Part shown: positions 17,812-26,835 of the stretch, piece after piece
How positions within the stretch are numbered: the stretch's first letter is position 1
Layout of the letters: each line of letters starts with the position of its first letter
DNA from: Methanoregulaceae archaeon
Lineage (GTDB): Archaea > Halobacteriota > Methanomicrobia > Methanomicrobiales > Methanospirillaceae
DNA length: 64,000 nucleotides
NCBI GenBank assembly: GCA_015660885.1
Contig: JACTUB010000012.1
Coordinates: 24,514 to 88,513, forward strand
Direction: 5' to 3'
Position numbers and translations under genes: made by a program
The notes under the pieces: model-generated
Database searches by the model: none
Seen by the model: only the letters and a program-made list of their open reading frames with translations
What the model was told of the DNA's origin: nothing

Positions 17812-19425
17812 ATGAAGGCTCCACTGATAACGGTAGACAACCTCTGCATGAATTTTGATGGCACGAGGGTGCTCAAGAACATTTCTTTTGAGATTGCCGA
17901 AGGGGAGATCCTGGGAATTATTGGCAGGAGTGGCGCAGGAAAGACGGTGCTTATGCACCTCATGCGGGGTGTGGAGCAGCCTCCGACAAGCGGGAAGATT
18001 ATATACCATGTAGCAGCGTGTAACCGTTGCGATTACATGGATGTCGGGAGCTCTTCAGGTAAACTTTGCCCGCATTGCGGGGGCATGCTCTCTGCACTTG
18101 ATGTGGATCTCTGGAGTGAGAAGGATGAGATTCTGAAACGTCGCCTGATGCGGCGAACCGCAATCATGTTCCAGCGTACCTTCGCGCTGTACGGCGATGA
18201 CCGGGTCATAGAAAATGTTCTTCATGCTCTTGATGATATCGATTATCCTCAGGAAAATGCGATCAACCGTGCAGCTGACCTAATCGATCAAGTAAGACTA
18301 TCCCACAGAATGATGCACATCGCCCGGGATCTCTCCGGGGGAGAGAAACAGCGAGTGGTTCTTGCCCGTCAGCTGGCAAAGGACCCGTTCATGCTCTTTG
18401 CCGATGAGCCGACAGGAACACTCGATCCCGGTACCGCGCGAATAGTTCATTCAATGCTTTCTGAGGCAGCCAAAACAAATAATATGGGAATGGTTGTCAC
18501 CTCTCATTTCTCCCAGGTAATTCAGGATGTAGCACATCGTGCAATACTTCTGGTGGATGGGGGGATCGCAAAAATAGGAACCCCTCGTGAAGTTATCGAG
18601 CTGTTCATGAAGGGGTATGATGATACCGAAAAGTATGAGGAGGCCGAGCTGGGTGAGAAAGTTATTGTAGCCCGGGACCTTGTCAAACGCTACATCTCGG
18701 TTGATCGTGGGGTTGTAAGGGCAGTGAACGGGGTTACATTTGAGGTGTACAGCAAAGAGATCTTCGGGATCATCGGAAAGAGCGGTGCGGGAAAGACCAC
18801 CCTCTCGGCAATTATCGCAGGTCTTATCGAACCAACCAGCGGGGAGATGAATATCCGGATCGGTGAAGAATGGGTCGATATGACCAAACCTGGCATCGAT
18901 CAGCGTGGGAGGGCGACAGCATATATCGGGCTCCTCCACCAGGAATATGATCTTTTTCCCCATCGGAATGTCCTTGACAACCTTACTGACGCAATCGGGC
19001 TGGAGTTCCCAAAGGAGCTCGCAATGCGAAAGGCGCTTATAACACTCAAAATGGCGGGATTCTCTGATGACAAGAGTAAGGAGATCCTTGAACGGATGCC
19101 CGCGCAACTCTCAGAAGGAGAGCGGCATCGCGTAGCTCTTGCCCAGGTTCTTATCCGTGAGCCCCGGTTTGTGATTCTTGATGAGCCCACCGGTACGATG
19201 GACCCGATCACAAAGATTGATGTGAAGCATTCGATCATGCATTCCCGTGAAGAGATGGAAGAGACATTTATCGTCGTGTCGCATGATATGGAATTTGTCC
19301 GGGATATCTGTGACCGGCTCGCGCTCATGCGTGGCGGAAAGATCGTACAGATTGGCAAGACGGCAGAAGTACTCGCGATCCTCACCGAAGAAGAGCGCAG
19401 ATTGATGAGTCAGCCCGCCGCATGA
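17812..19425 (+). CDS. atwA: Methyl-coenzyme M reductase activation component A2 (double ABC ATPase)
   Basis: A 537-residue soluble protein with two ABC nucleotide-binding domains and no membrane segment. Domain 1 has Walker A GRSGAGKT (residues 38-45) and signature LSGGEKQRV; domain 2 has GKSGAGKT near residue 322 and the signature LSEGERHRV. Both are followed by DEPTGT Walker B ends. Between Walker A and the signature of domain 1 is a zinc-ribbon-like insertion with Cys70, Cys73, Cys86 and Cys89 (CNRC and CPHC). Family knowledge: A2 hydrolyses ATP to drive reduction of the nickel of F430 to Ni(I) in MCR, working with McrC and marker proteins. It overlaps or abuts the mmp3 start. Confidence 0.96.
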   Translation: MKAPLITVDNLCMNFDGTRVLKNISFEIAEGEILGIIGRSGAGKTVLMHLMRGVEQPPTSGKIIYHVAACNRCDYMDVGSSSGKLCPHCGGMLSALDVDLWSEKDEILKRRLMRRTAIMFQRTFALYGDDRVIENVLHALDDIDYPQENAINRAADLIDQVRLSHRMMHIARDLSGGEKQRVVLARQLAKDPFMLFADEPTGTLDPGTARIVHSMLSEAAKTNNMGMVVTSHFSQVIQDVAHRAILLVDGGIAKIGTPREVIELFMKGYDDTEKYEEAELGEKVIVARDLVKRYISVDRGVVRAVNGVTFEVYSKEIFGIIGKSGAGKTTLSAIIAGLIEPTSGEMNIRIGEEWVDMTKPGIDQRGRATAYIGLLHQEYDLFPHRNVLDNLTDAIGLEFPKELAMRKALITLKMAGFSDDKSKEILERMPAQLSEGERHRVALAQVLIREPRFVILDEPTGTMDPITKIDVKHSIMHSREEMEETFIVVSHDMEFVRDICDRLALMRGGKIVQIGKTAEVLAILTEEERRLMSQPAA

Positions 19426-19433
19426 GGAGCGTA

Positions 19434-20963
19434 ATGATAACTATCCACGTCGATGGAGAGAACGTGGACGTCAGTGAAGGGAGCACGCTTGGTTCTATCC
19501 TTTCCTATCACACACCCGGATTAAGCGTGGGAATTGTTCGCCCGTCAACTCAGGAACAGGCAAAGACAGGGAATCTTACAATCAGCACCACGGCGGGAGA
19601 AGTAACGATAGAAATCGTCGGGCAGAACGCCGATTTCCTTGAATCTCCCGAAATTGTGCAAAAACTTGCTCTTCACTGGGGTGATCGCTACGCTGCAGCA
19701 TTCGGACCGTTCCCTTCATCTATTCATCCATTACGTAAACCCCATCTGTACGAACGGGGTGATGTTATCCTTGGCTGTGGAGGTTATGAGCCGGCGCGAT
19801 CCTACCTGATCTTCTCAAAAACCCGCCATTCTGCAGATCACGGGGCAGATGAAAGTGGAGGCGTCTTCGGGAAAATCGTAAGCGGCAGGGCGGTGCTCGA
19901 CCGCTGGACGACAGGAGACCGAATCACCCGAATAGAGCCGGTCATCAGCTGGGCAGATACCAGTCGTTCCTTCACCACGACGGATATGAATCTTATTATT
20001 GAAGATGGGATGCGGATCACAACCCACGTGAAAGTGATCGCACAAGGGTACACCCCGGAGCTGATCACAACGGAAGCCGCCGGTAGTGTAGAACATATGC
20101 TTCTTGCACTCCAGTCCGGGAAGTTCACCGTCAGCAGGGCAACGAGCACCCATATCCTCGATTCCCGGCTCGCTGGTACGGCCGGTATCGAAACAGAATT
20201 CCGGCACCCGCGCAGGGAGGGGACCGTTACCGTCAGAACCACCGGACAACTGGAAGGAGGCATCTACATATACCGGGAAGATGTTCCCAGTAGTCTCGTT
20301 CACAATGTCGCAGGACAGGTAATTCATGGTATAGAACTGGTAAAACTTGCACAAGAGCTTGATGTCCTTGCCATCAGGGTTCTGCCGCAGCGGATCGACC
20401 TTCTCGGACTTTCCCTCGTAAGGGCAAAAGAAATTTCCGCAGAACGCGGTATTTTAATTAATGTCGATAAGGAGGAAGGGGAACGGATTATTGTATCGCA
20501 GGATCCGGGTAATACGCTGGATGTCCTCAAAGAGCGGATGGTCACGGTGACAACAGCCCCATTAGAAAAAGTGATAGATATCGAACTGGATGATGAAAAA
20601 GCACCCGTCAGCTGTGATATATTCCGCCGGCTTACCGGCCTCAAGGAACATGATGCCGGCATGATTCCAGTCTTTTTTAAATTCGACGATGTGGTTCTGT
20701 TCAAGTCACCCATTCCCCCTGGGATCAAGATCAATCCTGAGAATACACCAAAAGATGAAGCCCCTGCAGCAGCTCTTGCAATCACCAATGACTCCCGCAA
20801 AGGTACCGGACTGGTCGGTGTACGGCTTTCGGCAAACAAAGAGTTCGGGCCAACCTCCGAGCCATTTGAAGGAACCAACATTATCGGACATGTTATCGAT
20901 ACGGAAAAACTGAAAAATGTGAAGGAAAGGGAGAACATGTATATCAGGGAGGTAAAGCGTTGA
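19434..20963 (+). CDS. mmp3: Methanogenesis marker protein 3
   Basis: A 509-residue member of the methanogenesis marker 3 family (UPF0288). The N-terminus MITIHVDGENVDVSEGSTLG resembles a small ubiquitin-like domain, and cyclophilin-like sequence follows, including GGVFGKIVSGRAVLDRW near residue 140. ATG 19434 is preferred over the in-frame ATG 19422 because GAGGAG (19424-19429) precedes it and the family starts there. It has been associated with the MCR activation complex together with A2, McrC and Mmp7/17. It ends in a TTGA overlap with mmp6. Confidence 0.93.
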   Translation: MITIHVDGENVDVSEGSTLGSILSYHTPGLSVGIVRPSTQEQAKTGNLTISTTAGEVTIEIVGQNADFLESPEIVQKLALHWGDRYAAAFGPFPSSIHPLRKPHLYERGDVILGCGGYEPARSYLIFSKTRHSADHGADESGGVFGKIVSGRAVLDRWTTGDRITRIEPVISWADTSRSFTTTDMNLIIEDGMRITTHVKVIAQGYTPELITTEAAGSVEHMLLALQSGKFTVSRATSTHILDSRLAGTAGIETEFRHPRREGTVTVRTTGQLEGGIYIYREDVPSSLVHNVAGQVIHGIELVKLAQELDVLAIRVLPQRIDLLGLSLVRAKEISAERGILINVDKEEGERIIVSQDPGNTLDVLKERMVTVTTAPLEKVIDIELDDEKAPVSCDIFRRLTGLKEHDAGMIPVFFKFDDVVLFKSPIPPGIKINPENTPKDEAPAAALAITNDSRKGTGLVGVRLSANKEFGPTSEPFEGTNIIGHVIDTEKLKNVKERENMYIREVKR

Positions 20964-21418
20964 CCGACTATAAACCAGCACTTGTGGGAAGCGTAACGAA
21001 GTATGTGGTAGTGGAATCGTTCGATGTTACCCCTGCTGATCTTGCCGCACGTGCCTACGAGATCTCAAAAGGTGCGATGATTAAGGAAACCTGTTTTGGG
21101 CTTGTCATTAATGGAAAAGAGGATGAAGTTGACCGCATCATCGCAGAACTCCGGAAAATTGATCCAGATCACATATTTATCAAAGACCGTGGGTTTCCTC
21201 CCGGTGATTCCCGCCGCTGCCGGGCAAACCTTGGGGGTGCACGCCCGGGATATCATGGTATGGAATACGAAATGACGGTAATTCCCTATGTCTCGCATGG
21301 CCTTGAGGTACTGAAGAATAATGATGGAACCAGAATCGCTGCCCCAGAAAATCCGCTGATGCGCAGGATATTGGACATATCCAGACTCAAAAAAATAATC
21401 GACACTGAGGAGCCTTAA
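20960..21418 (+). CDS. mmp6: Methanogenesis marker protein 6
   Basis: A 152-residue protein of the marker 6 family, found only in methanogens and their relatives. It starts with TTG at 20960, overlapping the mmp3 stop (TTGA). Recognisable parts are ESFDVTPADLAARAYEIS near the N-terminus and DRGFPPGDSRRCRANLGG in the middle, with a conserved Cys. No enzyme activity is established. Its place in this operon ties it to MCR assembly or activation. It is separated by one base from mmp5. Confidence 0.92.
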   Translation: MTDYKPALVGSVTKYVVVESFDVTPADLAARAYEISKGAMIKETCFGLVINGKEDEVDRIIAELRKIDPDHIFIKDRGFPPGDSRRCRANLGGARPGYHGMEYEMTVIPYVSHGLEVLKNNDGTRIAAPENPLMRRILDISRLKKIIDTEEP

Positions 21419-21419
21419 C

Positions 21420-21866
21420 ATGGCAAAAGTATTCATCTATCCTTCCACGAGTCTGATCCTTTCAGATCTGGTAGCGCGCTATGGGCACACCCCACTCAGT
21501 TCCGCCGTCGCAATCCGCGAACGCATCCAGACCGCAGGATTCGAATCCCCACCCCTCCAGATTACTCCTGAGGAACCAAAAAAAGGATTAAAATGGGCAG
21601 CAGTTGAGGTCCCCAGCGGGGTACGGGGACGCATGGCTCTCTACGGGCCCATGATCGGGGAGTGTGAGGCTGCAATCATCATTAATGATGCAGACCTTGC
21701 GTTTGGCTGCATGGGATGTGCCCGGACAAATGAATTGATCACATTTCTCGTGCGGCAGAAAGACATCCCGAAGCTCGACCTGTATTACCCAAAAAATGAA
21801 GAAGAAGGTGTGAAATTCGTCGCTGCTATAAAACGCTTTCTTACTGGCCTGGGAGAGGGGAAATGA
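21420..21866 (+). CDS. mmp5: Methanogenesis marker protein 5
   Basis: A 148-residue marker 5 protein beginning [20 protein letters not shown]. The segment [18 protein letters not shown] near residue 90 carries a Cys-x2-Cys pair that might bind a metal or cluster. The protein is soluble, with no membrane segment. It overlaps mmp15 by four bases (ATGA), so translation is coupled. Function is unknown beyond association with methanogenesis. Confidence 0.92.
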   Translation: MAKVFIYPSTSLILSDLVARYGHTPLSSAVAIRERIQTAGFESPPLQITPEEPKKGLKWAAVEVPSGVRGRMALYGPMIGECEAAIIINDADLAFGCMGCARTNELITFLVRQKDIPKLDLYYPKNEEEGVKFVAAIKRFLTGLGEGK

Positions 21867-23101
21867 CTCCTCCTGTTCGCATCGCCCAACTTTCCTGCGG
21901 ACCTGAATATTCCGGTGTCCAGCAGGAAATCTACATAGCAGCAAAAGAAGTAAATGGTGAGATCTTCTATCCGGATGTCGCTTTAAAGGATGTCCTGCGT
22001 GATTTTGATATATTCGGGCTCGATGTCCGGAGTCCCGATCTCAAGCTCGCCATTGCCCGTGCCAAAGCACTCGTGGAAGGACGTGTTGATGCTGATGCCG
22101 TTTTTATTGCTACGTGTTTCAGGTGCGCTGAGGGAGCTATCGTGAGGAATGAACTCAGGCACTACATCCACGAAAACTCAAAGCTTCCCGTGGTCAGTTA
22201 CTCCTTCACTGAACGGACAACCTCAGGAACGCTCCTTACCCGTATGGAGGCGCTCACCACCATCGCCCGACGTCGGGCTCTTCTCGCCCGTGAAGCACAG
22301 CAGGGTATTACACTTGGACTCGACTCGGGTTCTGCTACAACAAAAGCTGTGGTGATGAAGGATAACAAGATAATCGGGACCGGCTGGCAGCCCACAATAG
22401 AGGTTCTGAAAAGTGCGCAGGATGTGATCAGTCACGCACTTGAAGAGGCGGATATAAAACGTAATGAAGTGCAGGCAGTAGGAACAACCGGTTACGGGCG
22501 GTTCCTGGTCGGTAAGGAAATTAACGCAGACCTTATCCAGGAAGAGCTGACGGTGAACTCAAAAGGAGCAGTATTCCTGGCTGACCGGCAACATGGGCCT
22601 GCGACTGTTATCGATATCGGAGGTATGGACAACAAAGCAATATCGGTAATGGATGGTATTCCTGGTACCTTCACGATGGGGGGCATCTGTGCAGGAGCAA
22701 GCGGAAGGTTTCTCGAAATGACCTCAAAGCGGCTTGGTGTCGAGATAACCGAGCTTGGTCCACTCGCCATGAAAGGATTTGCCGGGCGCGTTCCGATGAA
22801 CAGTTACTGTATCGTCTTTGGTACCCAAAGTCTTGTCAACGCCCTCGCTACTGGGAGCACCCGGGAAGATGTTGCTGCAGCTGCATGCCATAGTGTTGCG
22901 GAGCAGGTTTTTGAACAGCAGTTGCAGGAAGTAGATATCAAAGAGCCGGTGCTTATGGTGGGAGGTACATCCCTTATTGAGGGGCTCGTATTCGCGATGG
23001 GTGAGCTCCTGCAGACAAAGATCGTTGTGCCACCTTATTCACAGTATATTGGCGCAGTTGGATCAGCTCTTCTTGCATCAGGGTTCATCAGGGACGATTA
23101 G
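21863..23101 (+). CDS. mmp15: Methanogenesis marker protein 15 (BadF/HgdC-like ATPase)
   Basis: A 412-residue protein with an N-terminal domain of its own (about 1-145, with conserved Cys in SCGPEYSG and TCFRCAEG) and a C-terminal ASKHA ATPase domain of the BadF/BadG/HgdC type: [13 protein letters not shown] near 153, [12 protein letters not shown] near 248 and [13 protein letters not shown] near 273. The Cys in the last motif corresponds to the one that bridges a [4Fe-4S] cluster in dehydratase activators, so ATP-driven low-potential electron transfer is a reasonable inference for reductive activation of MCR. It abuts mmp17 without a gap. Confidence 0.93.
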   Translation: MTPPVRIAQLSCGPEYSGVQQEIYIAAKEVNGEIFYPDVALKDVLRDFDIFGLDVRSPDLKLAIARAKALVEGRVDADAVFIATCFRCAEGAIVRNELRHYIHENSKLPVVSYSFTERTTSGTLLTRMEALTTIARRRALLAREAQQGITLGLDSGSATTKAVVMKDNKIIGTGWQPTIEVLKSAQDVISHALEEADIKRNEVQAVGTTGYGRFLVGKEINADLIQEELTVNSKGAVFLADRQHGPATVIDIGGMDNKAISVMDGIPGTFTMGGICAGASGRFLEMTSKRLGVEITELGPLAMKGFAGRVPMNSYCIVFGTQSLVNALATGSTREDVAAAACHSVAEQVFEQQLQEVDIKEPVLMVGGTSLIEGLVFAMGELLQTKIVVPPYSQYIGAVGSALLASGFIRDD

Positions 23102-23683
23102 ATGCTTGCTATTGAATACTTTGAGGTGGAATGTCCGGAGCCACTGGGCGCGGCGTATTATAAGCAGATTACTAACGATGTCCTGCTTGATCACAACCTC
23201 CTGAGAGTAATTAACAAGCTCCATATATTCATCGACCCGAAGATCCCGATTTTCACCGCAGTGGGTACATTAAAAAAGATTACCACGATTGTCCGTGTAC
23301 GGGATTTTGCCAACGTGAACCCGCTTGGCGACAAGATCACTCTCGTGATCTCGGATGAGACATACCTTGCGCCGATGCTGAAGATATTCTGGCAGAAGTA
23401 CGGCAAGGACCGGGTCGAGCAACCAGACAGGTTCACCGTGATTCTGTACAATATTGAGGTGGATGCTAGAGAGATAGAGGATCTGGTCGTCGCTGATCCA
23501 AGTGAGTCGCTTTTCAAGGATCTGATCTATGCGTTCCGACTGATCGCACCAGAAGGATTCCGGGTGCGCAGCGAAAAGTTCAGCAAGGAGAGGTTCTCAT
23601 TTGTAGCAAGCGAGGATACCCTTATCGAAGATCTCAACCCCCTTATCAGGGAGAAGTTTGCACTGATGGGGGAGAAGCCATGA
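23102..23683 (+). CDS. mmp17: Methanogenesis marker protein 17
   Basis: A 193-residue marker 17 protein starting MLAIEYFEVECPEPLGAAYY. It has no membrane segment and only one cysteine. The middle (LVISDETYLAPMLKIFWQKYG) is typical of the family. Mmp17 has been reported as a component of the MCR activation complex. The start follows the mmp15 stop directly and the end overlaps mmp7 by four bases. Confidence 0.92.
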   Translation: MLAIEYFEVECPEPLGAAYYKQITNDVLLDHNLLRVINKLHIFIDPKIPIFTAVGTLKKITTIVRVRDFANVNPLGDKITLVISDETYLAPMLKIFWQKYGKDRVEQPDRFTVILYNIEVDAREIEDLVVADPSESLFKDLIYAFRLIAPEGFRVRSEKFSKERFSFVASEDTLIEDLNPLIREKFALMGEKP

Positions 23684-24618
23684 CCCTTGTCCCGGTAACG
23701 TACAAGGGGGGGATCTATCAGCACGACATAATCATCGACTTCATTGAGGATCTTGGCGGGTATATCGTCCAGAAACACATCATCGCAGCGGAAGTCGTGC
23801 TCCAGTGCTTCGTTCCCCGGGAGGATATCGAGCTCATCAGTAGGATCGCAAAGCCGCTTTTCGGGGAAGTGAAGGATTCTCCGCTCGTGGGTACGGAGAT
23901 TGCCGTAGTCAGCATGAGCCTCGAGATCCATCACCTGCCCCACCCGTCCTGCGATTTCGCAGAATATGCGAGGCGTATTGGGGCAAAGACAAATATGGTC
24001 AGTCCCGCACGCGGGCCGGGAAAGAGGATCTCCCAATTAAGCGACGAGGAACGCGATGTAATCAACGAACACGACATCGCCGTACTTGCCTTCGGCAACT
24101 TCGAGTCGTGCATAGAGTACAAGTGGCCTGCCCTGCGCAGGGGTATCGATGTGCCGATAATCGTCATGGGAGGTCCAGATACAGAAACGCTCAGACGGAT
24201 AATCCATCCCGCTGCTGACGGATATGTTGGCAATGTCGGCAGGTTTATGCGCCGGGGTAAAACAGAGGAAGAGATTGGGATTCTGGATGAGATTGTTGCA
24301 GAAGTGACACGGGTTATTGAGAAGAAGCGGGAGGAGATCGCAAAAGACCCACTCTCAGTATCACCTGCCCGGCTGATGGACCTTATCCGGGAGCATGTGC
24401 CTGCCATCCTTGATGTGACATCTCCCACCCCCCTCACAGTGCAGATGGAGGGACTCAGGGTTAAACTGCCGTACGATACGTTTGCCCGGGACTTACGGAG
24501 GATAGAGATCGAAGACGGGATAACCCTTAACGATGTTGCCAAGGTTATTCCCTCGCGGATGAGGGACTATATACTTATAAAAATCCTGCCCTTTTCAGAA
24601 ACGAACACGGTGGTATGA
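23680..24618 (+). CDS. mmp7: Methanogenesis marker protein 7
   Basis: A 312-residue marker 7 protein. The sequence HHLPHPSCDFAEYARRIGAK near residue 88 and FGNFESCIEYKWPALRRG near 145 contain the conserved cysteines, and VIVMGGPDTETLRRI-like sequence follows (here IIVMGGPDTETLRR). Mmp7 is reported to sit with McrC and Mmp17 in the complex that activates MCR and to carry iron-sulfur chemistry; the cluster ligands here are inferred. It overlaps the AhpD-like gene by four bases. Confidence 0.93.
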   Translation: MTLVPVTYKGGIYQHDIIIDFIEDLGGYIVQKHIIAAEVVLQCFVPREDIELISRIAKPLFGEVKDSPLVGTEIAVVSMSLEIHHLPHPSCDFAEYARRIGAKTNMVSPARGPGKRISQLSDEERDVINEHDIAVLAFGNFESCIEYKWPALRRGIDVPIIVMGGPDTETLRRIIHPAADGYVGNVGRFMRRGKTEEEIGILDEIVAEVTRVIEKKREEIAKDPLSVSPARLMDLIREHVPAILDVTSPTPLTVQMEGLRVKLPYDTFARDLRRIEIEDGITLNDVAKVIPSRMRDYILIKILPFSETNTVV

Positions 24619-25115
24619 TGGAGAAAACAACCAAAGAGATGTTTGAGGAGCGGCTTGCAGAGATCGTAGCGCTGGGCGCAGATGTCACTGCAGACGAGTG
24701 GATGCAGGAAATCGGCGAGGAATATGGGCGCGTACCCCTTATTTTCAAACGGATGGGAGAGCGCCCCGAAGTGCTCATATCCCATCTCCTCTATAAAGGA
24801 ACAGTGGCTCAGACCAGCCCTCTCGATCCAAAATATGTGGAACTTATAAGCCTCGCCGTTGGAGCGGCACTTAAGTGCCCGCACTGTACCGGTTACCATA
24901 TGCAGGCAGCTCTTAAAATGGGTGCGACAAGAGAAGAGATCCTTGAAGTGATTCTTCTGGCTGGCATGATCTCCAACTCATCGGTTCTCGCGAACTCCTA
25001 CCGCATCTTCGACGAGAAGATAGACCGATGCATATCGTGTGATGCCAAAAATATGAATAAAGTGAGATCCAAACGAAAAACTGGAACGAAAAAATTAAAT
25101 AAGAACCCTTTATAA
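24615..25115 (+). CDS. Carboxymuconolactone decarboxylase / AhpD-like protein
   Basis: A 166-residue protein of the CMD/AhpD fold. The exact AhpD-type signature is present: Glu76, then Cys88-x2-Cys91 (CPHC), then His95. In AhpD this set transfers protons and electrons in peroxide reduction. The C-terminal 25 residues are basic and have two more cysteines (CISC). It is the last gene of the marker operon, with a four-base overlap, so it may guard the oxygen-sensitive activation machinery or handle a disulfide. That role is inferred. A start one codon later is possible. Confidence 0.85.
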   Translation: MMEKTTKEMFEERLAEIVALGADVTADEWMQEIGEEYGRVPLIFKRMGERPEVLISHLLYKGTVAQTSPLDPKYVELISLAVGAALKCPHCTGYHMQAALKMGATREEILEVILLAGMISNSSVLANSYRIFDEKIDRCISCDAKNMNKVRSKRKTGTKKLNKNPL

Positions 25116-25266
25116 CGGAATTTTCCTGCCCACAATTATGTCATGAAGGTTAATTAACAAAATTGGTGGATCGAATTCTATAAATGGTGACCCCGGACAA
25201 AAAATATGTATAAAAACTCTGAAGGGTTTGGTATCTGAGAAACCTGTTCAGGATTACGGACACACG

Positions 25267-26616
25267 ATGAAATCCATCATTCTTGCAGGAGGCATCGGGA
25301 GTAGACTGTGGCCACTTTCCCGAGAGTATTATCCCAAGCAATTTATCCCTCTGAACGGTCATTCTCTTTTTCAGAAGACATATGAACGGGCAACCCGGCT
25401 TTCGGATCCGGCTGAAATATTTGTAGTAACCAATGAAATCCACCGGTATCTCGCCCGTAACCAGATTGAGGAGATTGGATATGCTATTTCAGACGACCAT
25501 CTTCTCGCAGAACCGGAAGGAAAAAATACGTTACCTGCCATTACGTGGGCGATGCAGCGCATCCGGACGATATTTTCCTCTGCCACGGTTATTGTATTTC
25601 CCAGCGATCACATACTTGGGGACTCTGCAATTGATCAGTTCCGCGCTGCGGAACCGTTGTCTGGGAAAAATCTTGTCACGTTCGGCATCAAACCAGACTC
25701 CCCACAAACAGGCTATGGATATATCAAACCCGGAAAACCACTTTTCCCTGGTTTTCGTGTTGACGAATTCAAGGAGAAGCCTGACGAAAAAAAAGCAATG
25801 GAATATGTTCAGAATGGATATCTCTGGAATAGTGGGATTTTTCTTTTTTCTACCGATTGTTTTTTTAGTGAACTTGAAAAATATCGCCCGGAGTTGTCCG
25901 GCGCATTCGCAGAGGGATCTGTTGCGAATTACAGGAATCTTGAATCCATCTCTATTGATTATGGACTGCTGGAGCATTCCAAAAAGGTCGCTGTCATCAT
26001 CCTCGAAACCGAGTGGAGTGATCTGGGTACGTTCAAGGCTCTCTATGATATAAAACAGCATGACAGTGAGGGCAATATTGGCAAGGCGGAGTATTTTTCG
26101 GCGGAGAACAATTTTGTGCATGCACCGGGTAAACATGTTGGGCTGATAGGAGTCCATGACCTTATTGTTGTCGATACATCAGATGCGCTCCTTGTCTGCG
26201 ACAGAAGGCACTCGGAAAAGGTAAAACAGCTCGTCAGCCGGTATAATGAACGCAAGGATCCGGTTACGAAATTCCACCGGCAGGTGCACCGGCCATGGGG
26301 ATCTTACACAATCCTTGAGGAGACTGAAATTTACAAAATTAAACGTGTCAGTGTCAAACCCGGTCAGAAACTCTCTCTCCAGCTGCATCATCACAGGAGC
26401 GAGCATTGGGTTGTAGTACGAGGGACTGCAGAAGTCGACCTTGAAGGAGAGATCAAGTTGCTCAGGCAGGGTGAAAGTACGTTTGTCCGAAGTGGAATGA
26501 GGCACCGGTTGAAAAACCCGGGCATTATCCCCCTTGAAGTTATAGAGGTCCAGCTTGGGGAGTATCTTGAAGAGGATGACATTATAAGGTTCGATGATGA
26601 TTACGGAAGGAAATGA
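25267..26616 (+). CDS. Mannose-1-phosphate guanylyltransferase / mannose-6-phosphate isomerase
   Basis: A 449-residue two-domain protein. The N-terminal nucleotidyltransferase shows AGGIGSRLWPLSREYYPKQF and FKEKPDEKKA; the C-terminal cupin (from about 340) shows RPWGSYTILEE and LQLHHHRSEHWVVVRGTA with the metal-binding histidines. It makes GDP-mannose, and possibly interconverts fructose- and mannose-6-phosphate. GDP-mannose would feed the dolichol-phosphate mannose synthase-like enzyme at 34.7 kb. ATG 25267 fits the family start; the in-frame codons upstream do not. Transcribed alone. Confidence 0.94.
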   Translation: MKSIILAGGIGSRLWPLSREYYPKQFIPLNGHSLFQKTYERATRLSDPAEIFVVTNEIHRYLARNQIEEIGYAISDDHLLAEPEGKNTLPAITWAMQRIRTIFSSATVIVFPSDHILGDSAIDQFRAAEPLSGKNLVTFGIKPDSPQTGYGYIKPGKPLFPGFRVDEFKEKPDEKKAMEYVQNGYLWNSGIFLFSTDCFFSELEKYRPELSGAFAEGSVANYRNLESISIDYGLLEHSKKVAVIILETEWSDLGTFKALYDIKQHDSEGNIGKAEYFSAENNFVHAPGKHVGLIGVHDLIVVDTSDALLVCDRRHSEKVKQLVSRYNERKDPVTKFHRQVHRPWGSYTILEETEIYKIKRVSVKPGQKLSLQLHHHRSEHWVVVRGTAEVDLEGEIKLLRQGESTFVRSGMRHRLKNPGIIPLEVIEVQLGEYLEEDDIIRFDDDYGRK

Positions 26617-26737
26617 ATTTTTTTAAAAAAACCATCACCCCTTTTCTGACGGGAAAACCAGATATTTTGAGAACATTTCATGTCTTTTTCAGATATCATC
26701 TTATGCCAGCCATCCTGACCTTTGTGCCGACTGCGGT

Positions 26738-26760
26738 AAAAAAAACACCCGCAAAACGGG
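26738..26760 (-). terminator. Hairpin plus U-run ending the YgiQ transcript
   Basis: On the minus strand CCCG-TTTTG-CGGG forms a short stem-loop followed by TG and eight T. It lies about 75 bases past the stop of the radical SAM gene. Confidence 0.45.
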
Positions 26761-26775
26761 ATTTCGTACAATAAA

Positions 26776-26808
26776 CCACATACTGCTATATGTTAATGTG
26801 GCTTTTTT
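26776..26808 (+). terminator. Hairpin plus U-run on the plus strand
   Basis: CCACAT at 26776-26781 pairs with ATGTGG at 26796-26801, then CTTTTTT follows. It would end transcription from the mannose-1-phosphate guanylyltransferase gene before it runs into the convergent YgiQ gene. Confidence 0.4.
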
Positions 26809-26835
26809 CGCGCAGCAAAAAGTGGATAGATTTCC

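Noticed and set aside
17812..19425. AtwA as an ABC transporter component
   Set aside because: It has two ATPase domains, a zinc-ribbon insert, no membrane partner gene, and sits among methanogenesis markers.
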